NCBI RefSeq assembly: GCF_003345525.1 | Contig: NZ_QQNH01000019.1 | Coordinates: 1-48,970, forward strand | Length of the DNA: 48,970 nucleotides | Direction: 5' to 3' | DNA from: Pelagibacterium lacus | GTDB lineage: Bacteria > Pseudomonadota > Alphaproteobacteria > Rhizobiales > Devosiaceae | Part shown: positions 25,172 to 35,035 of the stretch, in pieces | Layout: the number at the start of each line of letters is the position of its first letter | Position numbering within the stretch: the first letter of the stretch is position 1 | Made by a program: the position numbers and the translations under genes | The notes under the pieces: model-generated | What the model was told of the DNA's origin: nothing | Databases searched by the model: none | What the model saw: the letters and a program-made list of their open reading frames with translations, nothing else

Positions 25172-26266
25172 GTGGCGCACTCGGCGATCAACCAGCGCAG
25201 GCTGGACAATTTCCGGCGCAACCGGCGGGGGCATGCCTCGTTCTGGATCTTCATCGTCCTCGTGGTGGTGACGCTCTTCGCCGAGGCGATCGCCAATGAC
25301 CGGCCGCTGGTCGCCTATTACAAGGGCGAGGTGCTGTTTCCGGTGGTGGTCGACTATCCGGAGAGCAAGTTCGGGGGCTTTCTCGCCCAGACGCAATATC
25401 GCTCGGGCTTCATCCAGCGCGAGATCGAGGCCAATGGCTGGATGGTCTGGCCGCTGGTGCGCTATTCGCACCGCACGGTGGACGACGCCCTCCCCCGCCC
25501 CGCGCCCAGCCCGCCAAGCTGGATGATGCGCGCCGAGGACAATTGCGCGCGCTATCGCGAGGGGGTGGCCGATCCGGGCTGCACCTTCGGCAACATGCAC
25601 ATATTGGGCACCGACGACCAGGGGCGCGACGTCTTCGCGCGGCTGGTGCACGGGTTCCGCATCTCGGTGCTGTTCGGGCTGGTGCTGACGGTGCTCTCCT
25701 CGGTGGTGGGGGTGGTGGCGGGGGCCATCCAGGGCTATTTCGGCGGCTGGACCGACCTCATAGCCCAGCGGTTCATCGAAATCTGGACCTCGATCCCCTC
25801 GCTCTATCTGCTGCTGATCATCTCCAGCGTCATCGCGCCCAGCTTCTGGGTGCTGCTGGGGATATTGCTGCTGTTCTCCTGGGTGGCGCTGGTGGGCGTG
25901 GTGCGGGCGGAATTCCTGCGCGGACGCAATTTCGAATATGTGAACGCGGCGCGGGCGCTGGGGGTGGGCAATGTGACCATCATGTTCCGGCACCTCTTGC
26001 CCAATGCGATGATCGCGACGCTGACCTTCATGCCGTTCATCCTGGGGGGCTCGATCACCACGCTGACGGCGCTCGACTTCCTCGGCTTCGGCCTGCCGCC
26101 GGGCTCGCCCTCGCTGGGGGAATTGCTGGCCCAGGGCAAGAACAACCTGCAGGCCCCCTGGCTGGGGCTCACGGGCTTTGTGGTGATCTCGGCCATGCTG
26201 AGCCTTCTGGTCTTCGCCGGCGAAGCGGTGCGCGACGCCTTCGACCCGCGCAAGACGTTCGGGTGA
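25172..26266 (+). CDS. yejE: peptide/microcin C ABC importer, permease YejE type
   Basis: The 364-aa second permease begins with GTG directly after the yejB stop. It has a first helix near 25-45, a long periplasmic loop (FAEAIANDRPLVAYYKGEVLFPVVVDYPE is a YejE hallmark), GTDDQGRDVFARLVHGFRISVLFGL near 150 and the ATPase-coupling segment RGRNFEYVNAARALGVGNVTIMFRHLLPNA near 250-278. It pairs with YejB to form the channel. Unlike the usual order, yejF does not follow directly: a toxin-antitoxin pair is inserted. Confidence 0.94.
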   Translation: MAHSAINQRRLDNFRRNRRGHASFWIFIVLVVVTLFAEAIANDRPLVAYYKGEVLFPVVVDYPESKFGGFLAQTQYRSGFIQREIEANGWMVWPLVRYSHRTVDDALPRPAPSPPSWMMRAEDNCARYREGVADPGCTFGNMHILGTDDQGRDVFARLVHGFRISVLFGLVLTVLSSVVGVVAGAIQGYFGGWTDLIAQRFIEIWTSIPSLYLLLIISSVIAPSFWVLLGILLLFSWVALVGVVRAEFLRGRNFEYVNAARALGVGNVTIMFRHLLPNAMIATLTFMPFILGGSITTLTALDFLGFGLPPGSPSLGELLAQGKNNLQAPWLGLTGFVVISAMLSLLVFAGEAVRDAFDPRKTFG

Positions 26267-26310
26267 TGGGAATGGCGGGGAAAACCCACTATATTGCACA
26301 GCAGGACCCG

Positions 26311-26559
26311 ATGGAGCGCGCGATGAACAAGATCGTTCTCCACCATTACCCGGTGGACAAACTGCCCGAAGACCTGCGGCGGCATTTTTCGCGCGGGGGA
26401 TCGGTGACGCTCGAGGTGGTGGAGGAGAGGACTGACGAGCCCGAACAGAGCGTGGAAGAGCTCGTGCGGGCCATGCGTGCCCGCCATGCCGGGCGCTTGC
26501 GCAGCCAGGAGGATATCGTCGCGGAAATCCGCGCCCTTCGGGACGAATGGGACGACTGA
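26311..26559 (+). CDS. putative antitoxin (VapB-like) of a type II toxin-antitoxin pair
   Basis: The 82-aa acidic protein has an N-terminal beta-rich stretch (MNKIVLHHYPVDKLPEDLRRHFSRGG) and a charged helical C-terminus (SVEELVRAMRARHAGRLRSQEDIVAEIRALRDEWDD), as expected of an antitoxin with a DNA-binding N-terminus and toxin-neutralising tail. I do not recognise a named family. The call rests on size, charge and the PIN-domain gene that follows one base after its stop. Starts are possible at 26266, 26311 (AGGA upstream) or 26323 (GGAG upstream). A TATATT (26290-26295) in the gap after yejE could be its own -10. It probably represses its own transcription. Confidence 0.65.
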   Translation: MERAMNKIVLHHYPVDKLPEDLRRHFSRGGSVTLEVVEERTDEPEQSVEELVRAMRARHAGRLRSQEDIVAEIRALRDEWDD

Positions 26560-26560
26560 T

Positions 26561-27033
26561 TTGCCGTTCGAAAAAATCTATCTCGACAGCAATGTCTTCA
26601 TCTCGGTTGCGGCCGGTGAAGTCAGCGGGATCGGTGCGGCTGTCGTCCAATTTGCTACGACTGCCGCGCCCAGCCCAAAGTTCGCGACCAGCGAGCTGGC
26701 CTTGTCGGAAGTGCTGGTGCATCCGTTTCGCTTCAATGACACCGTACTGGCGTCGCAATACCGATCGCTCATTGTGGGGCATAGCTGGATCGAGGCGCTG
26801 GCCGTCGAGCGCGAAATCCTCATCGAGGCGGCAGCGCTTCGCGCTCGCAATGGCTATCTCAAGCTGCCCGACGCCATCCATATCAGCACGGCGCTAGCGT
26901 GCGGATGCAGCCACATGCTGACCGACGACCGGCGGCTGCGGGACGCCTATGCGTCATGGTCCGGTGACGCCAGGCTGGCGATCATCCGGCCGACGCTGGA
27001 AACGCTCGATGCCATTCTGGCGTGGGTTCGCGC

Positions 27034-27037
<4 letters not shown>
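26561..27037 (+). CDS. PIN-domain ribonuclease toxin (VapC-like)
   Basis: The 158-aa PIN-domain protein should cleave RNA with Mg2+ or Mn2+. The acidic residues are in place: D9 in IYLDSNVFI, E45 (and E50) in SELALSE, D104 in LPDAIHISTAL and D122/D123 in LTDDRRL. The best start is a TTG at 26561, two bases after the antitoxin stop, giving MPFEKIYLD. Its stop overlaps the ATG of yejF (27034) by 4 bp, so toxin and importer ATPase are translationally coupled. Codon use is less GC3-biased than that of the yej genes, pointing to later insertion. Confidence 0.82.
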
Positions 27038-28638
<1,601 letters not shown>

Positions 28639-28729
28639 AGGCCGAATAAAGGAATGCGCCCCCCTCGCCTTTTTCGGCCAGCGGGATAAAATCGATACGA
28701 GTCCCGCCAGAGGATCCCAGGAGGACGCC

Positions 28730-30580
28730 ATGAAACCCCTTGCCCTTGCCGCCGGCCTGCTGGCCGCTCTTGTCGCCACCCCGCTCATGGCGCAGGAGGC
28801 GGAGGGATGGCGCCACGCCATCAGCATCGACATGGAGCCGCGCTACGAAGCGGGGTTCACCATGTTCGACTATGTCAATCCCGACGCGCCCAAGGGCGGC
28901 ACGGTGCGGCTGTCGGCGCTGGGCGCGTTCGATACGTTCAACCCCATCCTGCCGCAAGGCCAGGCGGGATCGGGGCTGGGGCTGGTCTATGAGACGCTGA
29001 TGACCGACAGCCTCGACGAGACCTCGGTGAGCTATGGGCTGCTGGCGGAAGCGCTGCGGGTCGCGGAGGATTTTTCCGCGGTCACCTTCCGGCTCAACCC
29101 GCGCGCCCGCTGGGCCGATGGCGAGCCGGTGACGGCCGAGGACGTGCTGTGGAGCTTCGAGACGGTGACGGAAATCTCACCGATCTACGGCGAATATTAT
29201 GCCTCGGTGGACGGGGCGGAGATCACCGGCGAGGGCGAGATCACCTTCCATTTCTCGGAGACGGGCAATCGCGAACTGCCCTTCATCATGGGCCAGCTTC
29301 TGGTGCTGCCCAAGCATTGGTGGGAGGGCACCAATGCGCGGGGCGAGCCGCGCGATATCGGCGCCTCGACGCTGGAAATGCCCATGGGCTCGGGCCCTTA
29401 TGGGATGAGCAGCTTCGATGCGGGGCGCACCATCACCTATACGCGCGACCCCGATTACTGGGGGGCCGCGGAGCCGGTCAATGTGGGCACGGCCAATTTC
29501 GACGAATACCGGATCGAATATTTCCGCGACACCACGGTGATGTTCGAGGCCTTCAAGGCCGACCAGTTCGACTGGTGGACCGAAAACATCGCGCGGCGCT
29601 GGGCGACCAGCTATGATTTTCCCGCCGTCACCGACGGGCGGGTGGTGCTGGAGGAGTTCGAGAACGGCTTCAACCGGTCGGGGGTGATGTGGGGCTTCGT
29701 GCCCAATCAGCGGCTGGAGAAGTTCCAGGACCCCAATGTGCGCGCGGCGCTCAATTATGCGCTCGATTTCGAGGAGCTGAACCGCACGCTGTTCTACGAG
29801 CAGTATCAGCGGATCGATTCCTACTTCTTCGGCACCGAGCTGGCGGCCGGGGACGGCCCGCCCGAGGGGCTGGAACTGGCCATTCTCGAAGAGGTGCGGG
29901 ACCTCGTGCCCGCTTCGGTGTTCACGGAGCGCTTCACCAATCCGGTGGGCGGCAGCGAGGACAGTTTGCGCGAAAACCTGCGCGAGGCGCTGCGCCTGTT
30001 CGGGGAAGCGGGCTATACGTTGGACGGCAACCGGCTGGTGGACGCCAACGGCACCCAGTTCGGCTTTGAAATCCTCTCCTATGACAATGTCATCGAGCCG
30101 CTGGTGCTGCACTGGGCCAACAATCTGGGGGCGATCGGGGCCAATGTGACGTTCCGGGTGGTCGATACGGCGCAATACACCAATCTGGTGCGCAGCTTCG
30201 ACTATGACGTGATCTATACCCGCTGGGCGCAATCGCTGTCGCCGGGCAATGAGCAGCGCTATTTCTGGGGCTCCTCATCGGCCGAGGAGCAAGGGTCGCA
30301 GAACTATGCCGGCATCGCCGATCCCGGGGTGGACGCGCTGATCGACCGTATCGTGCGCGCACCGGACCGCGAGACGCTGGTGGCGGCGACCCATGCCCTC
30401 GACCGGGTGCTGCTGGCCATGCACAATGTGGTGCCCAGCTATACCATCACCTATGCAAGGACGGCGCGGTGGGACCGGTTCGACCATCCCGAGACGCTGC
30501 CCGAATTTGCCATCGGGTTCCCCGATATCTGGTGGTGGGACCAGGAGAAGGCCGCCGCGACCGGCGGCTCCAATCGATAA
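28730..30580 (+). CDS. yejA: peptide-binding periplasmic protein, YejA/SBP family 5
   Basis: The 616-aa protein has a signal peptide (MKPLALAAGLLAALVATPLMAQ, cleavage near 22) and is a family 5 solute-binding protein of the YejA group: HAISIDMEPRYEAGFTMFDYVNPDAPKGGTVRL follows, and the family segment RARWADGEPVTAEDVLWSFETV occurs near 127-148. CAGGAGG lies 6 nt before the ATG. It delivers peptides to YejBEF. In E. coli yejA is first; here it is last, after a 91-bp gap that may carry its own promoter, which would allow the higher expression binding proteins need. Confidence 0.93.
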   Translation: MKPLALAAGLLAALVATPLMAQEAEGWRHAISIDMEPRYEAGFTMFDYVNPDAPKGGTVRLSALGAFDTFNPILPQGQAGSGLGLVYETLMTDSLDETSVSYGLLAEALRVAEDFSAVTFRLNPRARWADGEPVTAEDVLWSFETVTEISPIYGEYYASVDGAEITGEGEITFHFSETGNRELPFIMGQLLVLPKHWWEGTNARGEPRDIGASTLEMPMGSGPYGMSSFDAGRTITYTRDPDYWGAAEPVNVGTANFDEYRIEYFRDTTVMFEAFKADQFDWWTENIARRWATSYDFPAVTDGRVVLEEFENGFNRSGVMWGFVPNQRLEKFQDPNVRAALNYALDFEELNRTLFYEQYQRIDSYFFGTELAAGDGPPEGLELAILEEVRDLVPASVFTERFTNPVGGSEDSLRENLREALRLFGEAGYTLDGNRLVDANGTQFGFEILSYDNVIEPLVLHWANNLGAIGANVTFRVVDTAQYTNLVRSFDYDVIYTRWAQSLSPGNEQRYFWGSSSAEEQGSQNYAGIADPGVDALIDRIVRAPDRETLVAATHALDRVLLAMHNVVPSYTITYARTARWDRFDHPETLPEFAIGFPDIWWWDQEKAAATGGSNR

Positions 30581-30633
30581 TCCCGACGCGGCCCGGCCCC
30601 ACCGGGCGGCGTTCCCCAAGTGAGTAGGACTGC

Positions 30634-31896
30634 ATGATGGATCAAGACGTCCTCGTCATCGGCGCCGGGATCGTAGGCGTTGCAACGGCCATTCACCTGT
30701 TGCGGCGCGGCCGCAGCGTGCTGCTGATCGACAAGAACGCGCCGGGGCGGGAAACCTCGTTCGGCAATGCGGGGATCATCCAGCGCGAGGGGGTGCGGCC
30801 GCATGCGTTTCCGCGCGACCTGCGCACGCTGATGCAGGTGGGGCTGCACCTCTCGACCGCCGCGCGCTACGACCCCTTCGCCCTGCCCCGCGTCACCCCG
30901 GCCCTGCTGCGCTACTGGTGGGAATCCGAGCCGCATCACTATTCGCATGTGGTGCAGAGCTACGCGCCGCTGATCGGGCGCTCGATCATCGAGCATGAGG
31001 ACCTGATCACCGCCTCGGGGGCCGAGGAGCTGGTGATCAAGAAGGGCTGGTATCTGACCTTCCGCACCGATGCGAAGCTGCGGAAAGAAGCGGAGAAGGC
31101 CAAGACCGACTATGAGCTCTACGGCATCAACCACCGGGTGGTGGACGGGGCCGAGCTGGCACAGATCGAGCCCGATTTCCAGGAAAGGCTGGCCGGGGCC
31201 ATCCATTGGGAGGACCCCTGGACCATTCGCGACCCCGGCGCGCTGGTGACCAAATATTTCGAGCTGTTCATCGCCATGGGCGGACGCTTTCTCGGCGGGG
31301 AGGCCAAGGGGCTGGAACAGGATGGCGGCGGCTGGTCGGTTTCGGTGGACGGCACGCGGCACAAGGGGCGCGAGGTGGTGATCGCGCTGGGGCCGTGGGC
31401 ACCGGAAATGCTCGAGCCGCTGGGCTATCGCCTGCCGCTGTTCGTCAAGCGCGGCTACCACATGCATTACGGCACCAAGGACGGGGCCACGCTCAACAAC
31501 TGGCATATCGATGCCGAGATCGGCTATCTTATCGCGCCGATGCAGCGGGGCATCAGGCTGACCACGGGCGCCGAATTCGCCCTGCGCGACGCGGCGCCCA
31601 GCCCGATCCAGCTCGGACGGGCCGAACGGACGGCGCGGGGGCTGTTCCCGCTGGGCGAACCGCTCGATCCGCATCCCTGGAAGGGGGCGCGGCCCTGCAC
31701 GCCGGACATGATGCCGATCATCGGCCCGGCGCCGCGGCATCGCGGGCTGTGGGTGGGGATCGGGCACGCCCATCACGGGTTCACCCTGGGCCCGGCCACC
31801 GGGCACCTCCTGGCGCAGGTGATGACCGGGGAACAGCCAGCCATCGATATCGCGCCGTTCGCGATGGATCGGTTCCTCGGCTCAAGGCGGCGGTAG
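30634..31896 (+). CDS. FAD-dependent oxidoreductase, D-amino-acid dehydrogenase (DadA) family
   Basis: The 420-aa DAO-fold flavoenzyme has an N-terminal Rossmann motif (VLVIGAGIVGVATAIHLLRRG, 6-26), GRETSFGNAGIIQREGV near 45, ALGPWAPEML near 250, GYHMHYGTKDG and the C-terminal FAD motif CTPDMMPIIGPAPRHRGLWVGIGHAHHGFTLGPATG. These fit D-amino-acid dehydrogenases and related amine or imino-acid oxidases; the substrate is not fixed. ATGs at 30634 and 30637 are both possible. It lies 53 bp after yejA without a strong terminator between them, so it may be co-expressed and use amino acids from imported peptides (inference). Confidence 0.88.
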   Translation: MMDQDVLVIGAGIVGVATAIHLLRRGRSVLLIDKNAPGRETSFGNAGIIQREGVRPHAFPRDLRTLMQVGLHLSTAARYDPFALPRVTPALLRYWWESEPHHYSHVVQSYAPLIGRSIIEHEDLITASGAEELVIKKGWYLTFRTDAKLRKEAEKAKTDYELYGINHRVVDGAELAQIEPDFQERLAGAIHWEDPWTIRDPGALVTKYFELFIAMGGRFLGGEAKGLEQDGGGWSVSVDGTRHKGREVVIALGPWAPEMLEPLGYRLPLFVKRGYHMHYGTKDGATLNNWHIDAEIGYLIAPMQRGIRLTTGAEFALRDAAPSPIQLGRAERTARGLFPLGEPLDPHPWKGARPCTPDMMPIIGPAPRHRGLWVGIGHAHHGFTLGPATGHLLAQVMTGEQPAIDIAPFAMDRFLGSRRR

Positions 31897-32002
31897 GGGG
31901 TTTATCAGGGAACAAAGCCCAGGCTAGGGCGTTTGAGGGCCGGACGCAGGCGTTTTTCGCGCTATTCATTCAAAACATTTCAACGTCAGGGGATCATCAA
32001 CC

Positions 32003-32149
32003 ATGTCGCGCAATAGTTTGTACCTCTTGATCGGGGCGCTCGTCGTCGTGGTCATCGGCTTCGGCATCTATGCCTATCAGCAGGAAAGCCAGCCCGATGG
32101 GGTGGCGATCGAATTCAACGAGAACGGGGTTTCGGTGGAAGCCAATTGA
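32003..32149 (+). CDS. small single-pass membrane protein, 48 aa
   Basis: This short gene encodes a polar N-terminus (MSRNS), one hydrophobic helix (about residues 6-24, LYLLIGALVVVVIGFGIYAY) and a short acidic tail (QQESQPDGVAIEFNENGVSVEAN). AGGGGA lies about 9 nt upstream of the ATG. The helix, the compact tail and the codon use support a real small protein anchored in the inner membrane with the tail in the periplasm. I do not know its function. It sits alone between the oxidoreductase and nadC. Confidence 0.7.
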   Translation: MSRNSLYLLIGALVVVVIGFGIYAYQQESQPDGVAIEFNENGVSVEAN

Positions 32150-32213
32150 GCCGGTGATTGCCCTCGGGCCTTCAAGCGCCTAAAGGAGCAGGCATCTTGA
32201 TCCCGAGGATGCC

Positions 32214-33080
32214 ATGCAAGACGCTCCGCTACCGCCCGCCCTGCCCCGCCATATCGTCGAGGACGGCGTGCGGCGGGCCTTCGTCGAGGATCTGGGACAG
32301 GCGGGCGACCTCACCACGCAGGCGACCATCGGCCCCGATGCCACGGCACGGGCAGAGATCGTCAGCCGCGCGGACGGGGTGGTGTGCGGCATCGACTTCG
32401 CGCAGGCGGCGTTCGCGCTGATCGGGCCGGGACTCGCGGTGGAGGTCGCCAGGGGCGACGGCGCGGCGGTCACGGCGGGCGATACGGTGCTCACCGCGGC
32501 TGGAAACGCGCGGGCGCTGCTGGCCGCCGAGCGGACGGCGCTCAATTTCATGACGCATCTGAGCGGCATCGCCACGCTCACCCGGGCCTTCGTGGCCGAG
32601 ACGGCGGGACACGCCACCCGCATCTGCTGCACGCGCAAGACGACGCCCGGCCTGCGGGCGGCGGAGAAATACGCGGTGCGCTGCGGCGGCGGCTACAACC
32701 ACCGCTTCGGGCTGTCGGATGCGATCCTCATCAAGGACAATCACATCGCGGTGGCCGGGGGCGTGGGAGCGGCGGTGGCGGGCGCACGGGCCTTTGCCGG
32801 GCATCTGGTGGCCATCGAGGTGGAGGTCGACACCCTCGACCAACTCGCCGAGGCGCTCGACGCCGGCGCGAGCGCGGTGCTGCTCGACAATATGGACGAC
32901 GCCATGCTGGCCGAAGCGGTGGCCATCACCGGCGGCCGGGCAAAGCTCGAAGCCTCGGGCAATGTGACGCTGGAGCGGATCGCCGCGATCGCGGCCACGG
33001 GGGTCGACTATATCTCGACCAGCCGCATCACCATGGCAGCCACCCCGCTCGACCTGGGCCTCGACATCGTCCTCGACTGA
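32214..33080 (+). CDS. nadC: nicotinate-nucleotide pyrophosphorylase (carboxylating)
   Basis: The 288-aa cytoplasmic enzyme (quinolinate phosphoribosyltransferase) makes nicotinate mononucleotide from quinolinate and PRPP in NAD synthesis. It shows FVEDLGQAGDLTTQATI near 24, AERTALNFMTHLSGIATLTR near 103, CTRKTTPGLRAAEKYAVRCGGGYNHRFGLSDAILIKDNHI near 141-180, EVEVDTLDQLAEAL and LEASGNVTLERIAAIAATGVDYIS. GAGG precedes the ATG. The usual partners nadA and nadB are not next to it. Confidence 0.96.
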   Translation: MQDAPLPPALPRHIVEDGVRRAFVEDLGQAGDLTTQATIGPDATARAEIVSRADGVVCGIDFAQAAFALIGPGLAVEVARGDGAAVTAGDTVLTAAGNARALLAAERTALNFMTHLSGIATLTRAFVAETAGHATRICCTRKTTPGLRAAEKYAVRCGGGYNHRFGLSDAILIKDNHIAVAGGVGAAVAGARAFAGHLVAIEVEVDTLDQLAEALDAGASAVLLDNMDDAMLAEAVAITGGRAKLEASGNVTLERIAAIAATGVDYISTSRITMAATPLDLGLDIVLD

Positions 33081-33099
33081 CGCGTTTTTGCCGCAGGCG

Positions 33100-33139
33100 T
33101 GTCGTACGCATTGCGCGACAAACGTCATTGATATATAGG
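33100..33139 (+). promoter_or_regulatory. padR-RND promoter region with inverted repeat
   Basis: TTGCGC (33111-33116) and TATAGG (33134-33139) at 17-bp spacing form a likely promoter in the 96-bp gap before the PadR gene. TGTCG (33100-33104) and CGACA (33116-33120) form a spaced inverted repeat across the -35, a plausible autoregulatory operator for PadR. Confidence 0.45.
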
Positions 33140-33176
33140 CGCGGCATATTCTCGCTCAGCATATGGTTAAACGCAC

Positions 33177-33755
33177 ATGAACGTTCGTACCTTGTGCCTT
33201 TCGATCCTCCATTCCCGGGAGGCGAGCGGCTACGAGATCCGAAAACTCTGCACCGAGGGCAATGGCTCCTATTTTGTCGAAGCGAGCTTCGGGTCGATCT
33301 ATCCGGCCCTGGCCAAGCTCGAGGAAGAGGAACTGGTCACCTCGCGGGTGGAGCACCAGCCGGGCAAGCCGAGCAAGAAGATCTACGCGATCACCGAAGC
33401 GGGGCGCATCGCCTTCATCGATGCGCTGCACGAGCCGCTGGGCGAGGACGTATTTCGCAGCCCCTTCCTGCTGTTCGCTCTGTTCGCCAACCTGGTCGAT
33501 GCCGATCTGGTGGAAGAGCGGGTCAAGGCGCGGATCGCCGAACTGGACGTGCAGATCGCCGAATTGCGCCGCATGCAGGCCGAACTGGACGACCCGCACT
33601 GCCAGACCGAACACGACAGCCCTGCCAATGGCGCATGGGTGCTGCGCTACGGTTTGGCTTGCCTCGAGGTTGCGCGTGCGCAATTGCATTCCCACATGGA
33701 CTCCCTCATTGCCACAGCGCGGCCGAGCCGCGGCGTAGCGCAAGCAGCTGAATAA
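33177..33755 (+). CDS. PadR-family transcriptional repressor
   Basis: The 192-aa regulator has an N-terminal winged helix (MNVRTLCLSILHSREASGYEIRKLC, then FVEASFGSIYPALAKLEEEELVTSR and KPSKKIYAITEAGR, about residues 1-80), the PadR hallmark, and a C-terminal helical dimerisation domain (about 110-175). PadR proteins usually repress an adjacent efflux system and are released by its substrates. It precedes the RND adaptor gene by 11 bp on the same strand, so it probably represses its own operon. No strong ribosome-binding site lies before the ATG. Confidence 0.92.
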   Translation: MNVRTLCLSILHSREASGYEIRKLCTEGNGSYFVEASFGSIYPALAKLEEEELVTSRVEHQPGKPSKKIYAITEAGRIAFIDALHEPLGEDVFRSPFLLFALFANLVDADLVEERVKARIAELDVQIAELRRMQAELDDPHCQTEHDSPANGAWVLRYGLACLEVARAQLHSHMDSLIATARPSRGVAQAAE

Positions 33756-33766
33756 AGGCGCGCTCG

Positions 33767-35035
33767 ATGCGATTTCTTACTTCCTTTGGTTTGTCTTTCC
33801 TCATCCTCCTCGCCGCGGCCGGCTGGTTCGCCAGCGGCACGCTGGTCATGGGCGGCCAGGGCCCCGGCAATGGGGAAACCTCGATCATCACCCTCATCGA
33901 GGGCGAAGAGCACGGGCCGATCGCCACGGCGCTGAGCGATGCGGGAATGCTGGTCGAGCATTCCCCGGAAGAGGTCGAGCTGGCGCGCATGACGGTGGCC
34001 GAGCGCGTGGCCCAGAACGCCAATTCCGCCGCGCCCGAAGTGTCGGTGCGGACCCAGACCTTTTCGCTCCAGCCCATGCCGATCGAAGTGACCCTGCGCG
34101 GCCGCACCATGGCCAAGGCCAATGTCGCCGCCATGGCCGAGACGGCGGGCGTGGTCAATACGGTGCATGTGGCCAAGGGCCAGCGGGTGGAAATCGGCGA
34201 CCTGCTCTGCACCATCGCGCCGGGCACACGGGCCGCCGCCGTGGCCCAGGCGGAAGCCAGCGTCGCCCAGGCCGAGGCCGGGCTGGCGCAGGCCCAGCTC
34301 GATTTCAACACCAATGCCGAACTGCGCGAGCGCGGGCTGGCCCCGGCCAACACCGCCGCGGCGGTCGAGGTGGCGCTCTCGGGCGCCCGCGCCCAGGTGA
34401 GCGCGGCCCAGGCGGCGCTCGACAATGCCCAAGCCGAGATGGACCGCACGCGGATCACCGCGGAAGTGGCCGGACTGGTGCAGGCGCCGATCGCCGTGCA
34501 GGGCTCGATGCTGGGCCAGGGCGGCACCTGCGCCACCATCGTCGAGCTGGACCCGATCGTCTTCTCCGGCTCGGTGGCCGAGGCCAATATCGGGCTGGCG
34601 CGCACCGGGCTCGAGGCCCATCTGCGGACCGTCAACGGGCAGACCGCCGAGGGCACGGTGACCTATGTGGCCGCTTCAGCCGATGACGCGACCCGCTCCT
34701 TCCCGGTGGAGATCGAATTCCCCAATGCCGATTTCTCGATCCGCGACGGCATCACCGCGCAGGCGACCGTCGAGATGGGCACCCTGCCCGGACATTTGCT
34801 GCCGCAATCGGTCTTGACCCTCAACGACGAGGGTGTGCTGGGCGTGCGGGCGGTGGAGGACGGCGTGGTCGCCTTCCACGCAGTGACCATCGTCTCGGAC
34901 AGCCGTGACGGCGTCTGGGTGACGGGCCTGCCGCAAAGCATCGACATCATCACCATCGGGCAGGAATTCGTGACCGACGGACAAAGGGTCAGGGCCGGCG
35001 AAGCCGCGCCGGCCGAACAAGGCGAACCTGCATGA
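33767..35035 (+). CDS. RND efflux periplasmic adaptor (membrane fusion protein)
   Basis: The 422-aa protein has an N-terminal hydrophobic anchor (FLTSFGLSFLILLAAAGWFASG, residues 3-24), a lipoyl-like half motif (GRTMAKANVAAMAETAGVVNTVHVAKGQRVEIGDLLCTI), an Ala/Gln-rich alpha-hairpin coiled coil at about 155-235 (QAEASVAQAEAGLAQAQLDFN then NTAAAVEVALSGARAQVSAAQAALDNAQAEMDR) and a beta-barrel domain after it. It links the inner-membrane pump to an outer-membrane channel. No TolC-type gene lies here, so the channel is encoded elsewhere. Its stop overlaps the pump start by 4 bp. Confidence 0.93.
   Translation: MRFLTSFGLSFLILLAAAGWFASGTLVMGGQGPGNGETSIITLIEGEEHGPIATALSDAGMLVEHSPEEVELARMTVAERVAQNANSAAPEVSVRTQTFSLQPMPIEVTLRGRTMAKANVAAMAETAGVVNTVHVAKGQRVEIGDLLCTIAPGTRAAAVAQAEASVAQAEAGLAQAQLDFNTNAELRERGLAPANTAAAVEVALSGARAQVSAAQAALDNAQAEMDRTRITAEVAGLVQAPIAVQGSMLGQGGTCATIVELDPIVFSGSVAEANIGLARTGLEAHLRTVNGQTAEGTVTYVAASADDATRSFPVEIEFPNADFSIRDGITAQATVEMGTLPGHLLPQSVLTLNDEGVLGVRAVEDGVVAFHAVTIVSDSRDGVWVTGLPQSIDIITIGQEFVTDGQRVRAGEAAPAEQGEPA

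Noticed and set aside
24314-26881. Long antisense open frame (855 codons) opposite yejB, yejE and the toxin-antitoxin pair
   Set aside because: Its His/Gln/Arg-rich sequence is typical of the antisense frame of GC-rich genes.
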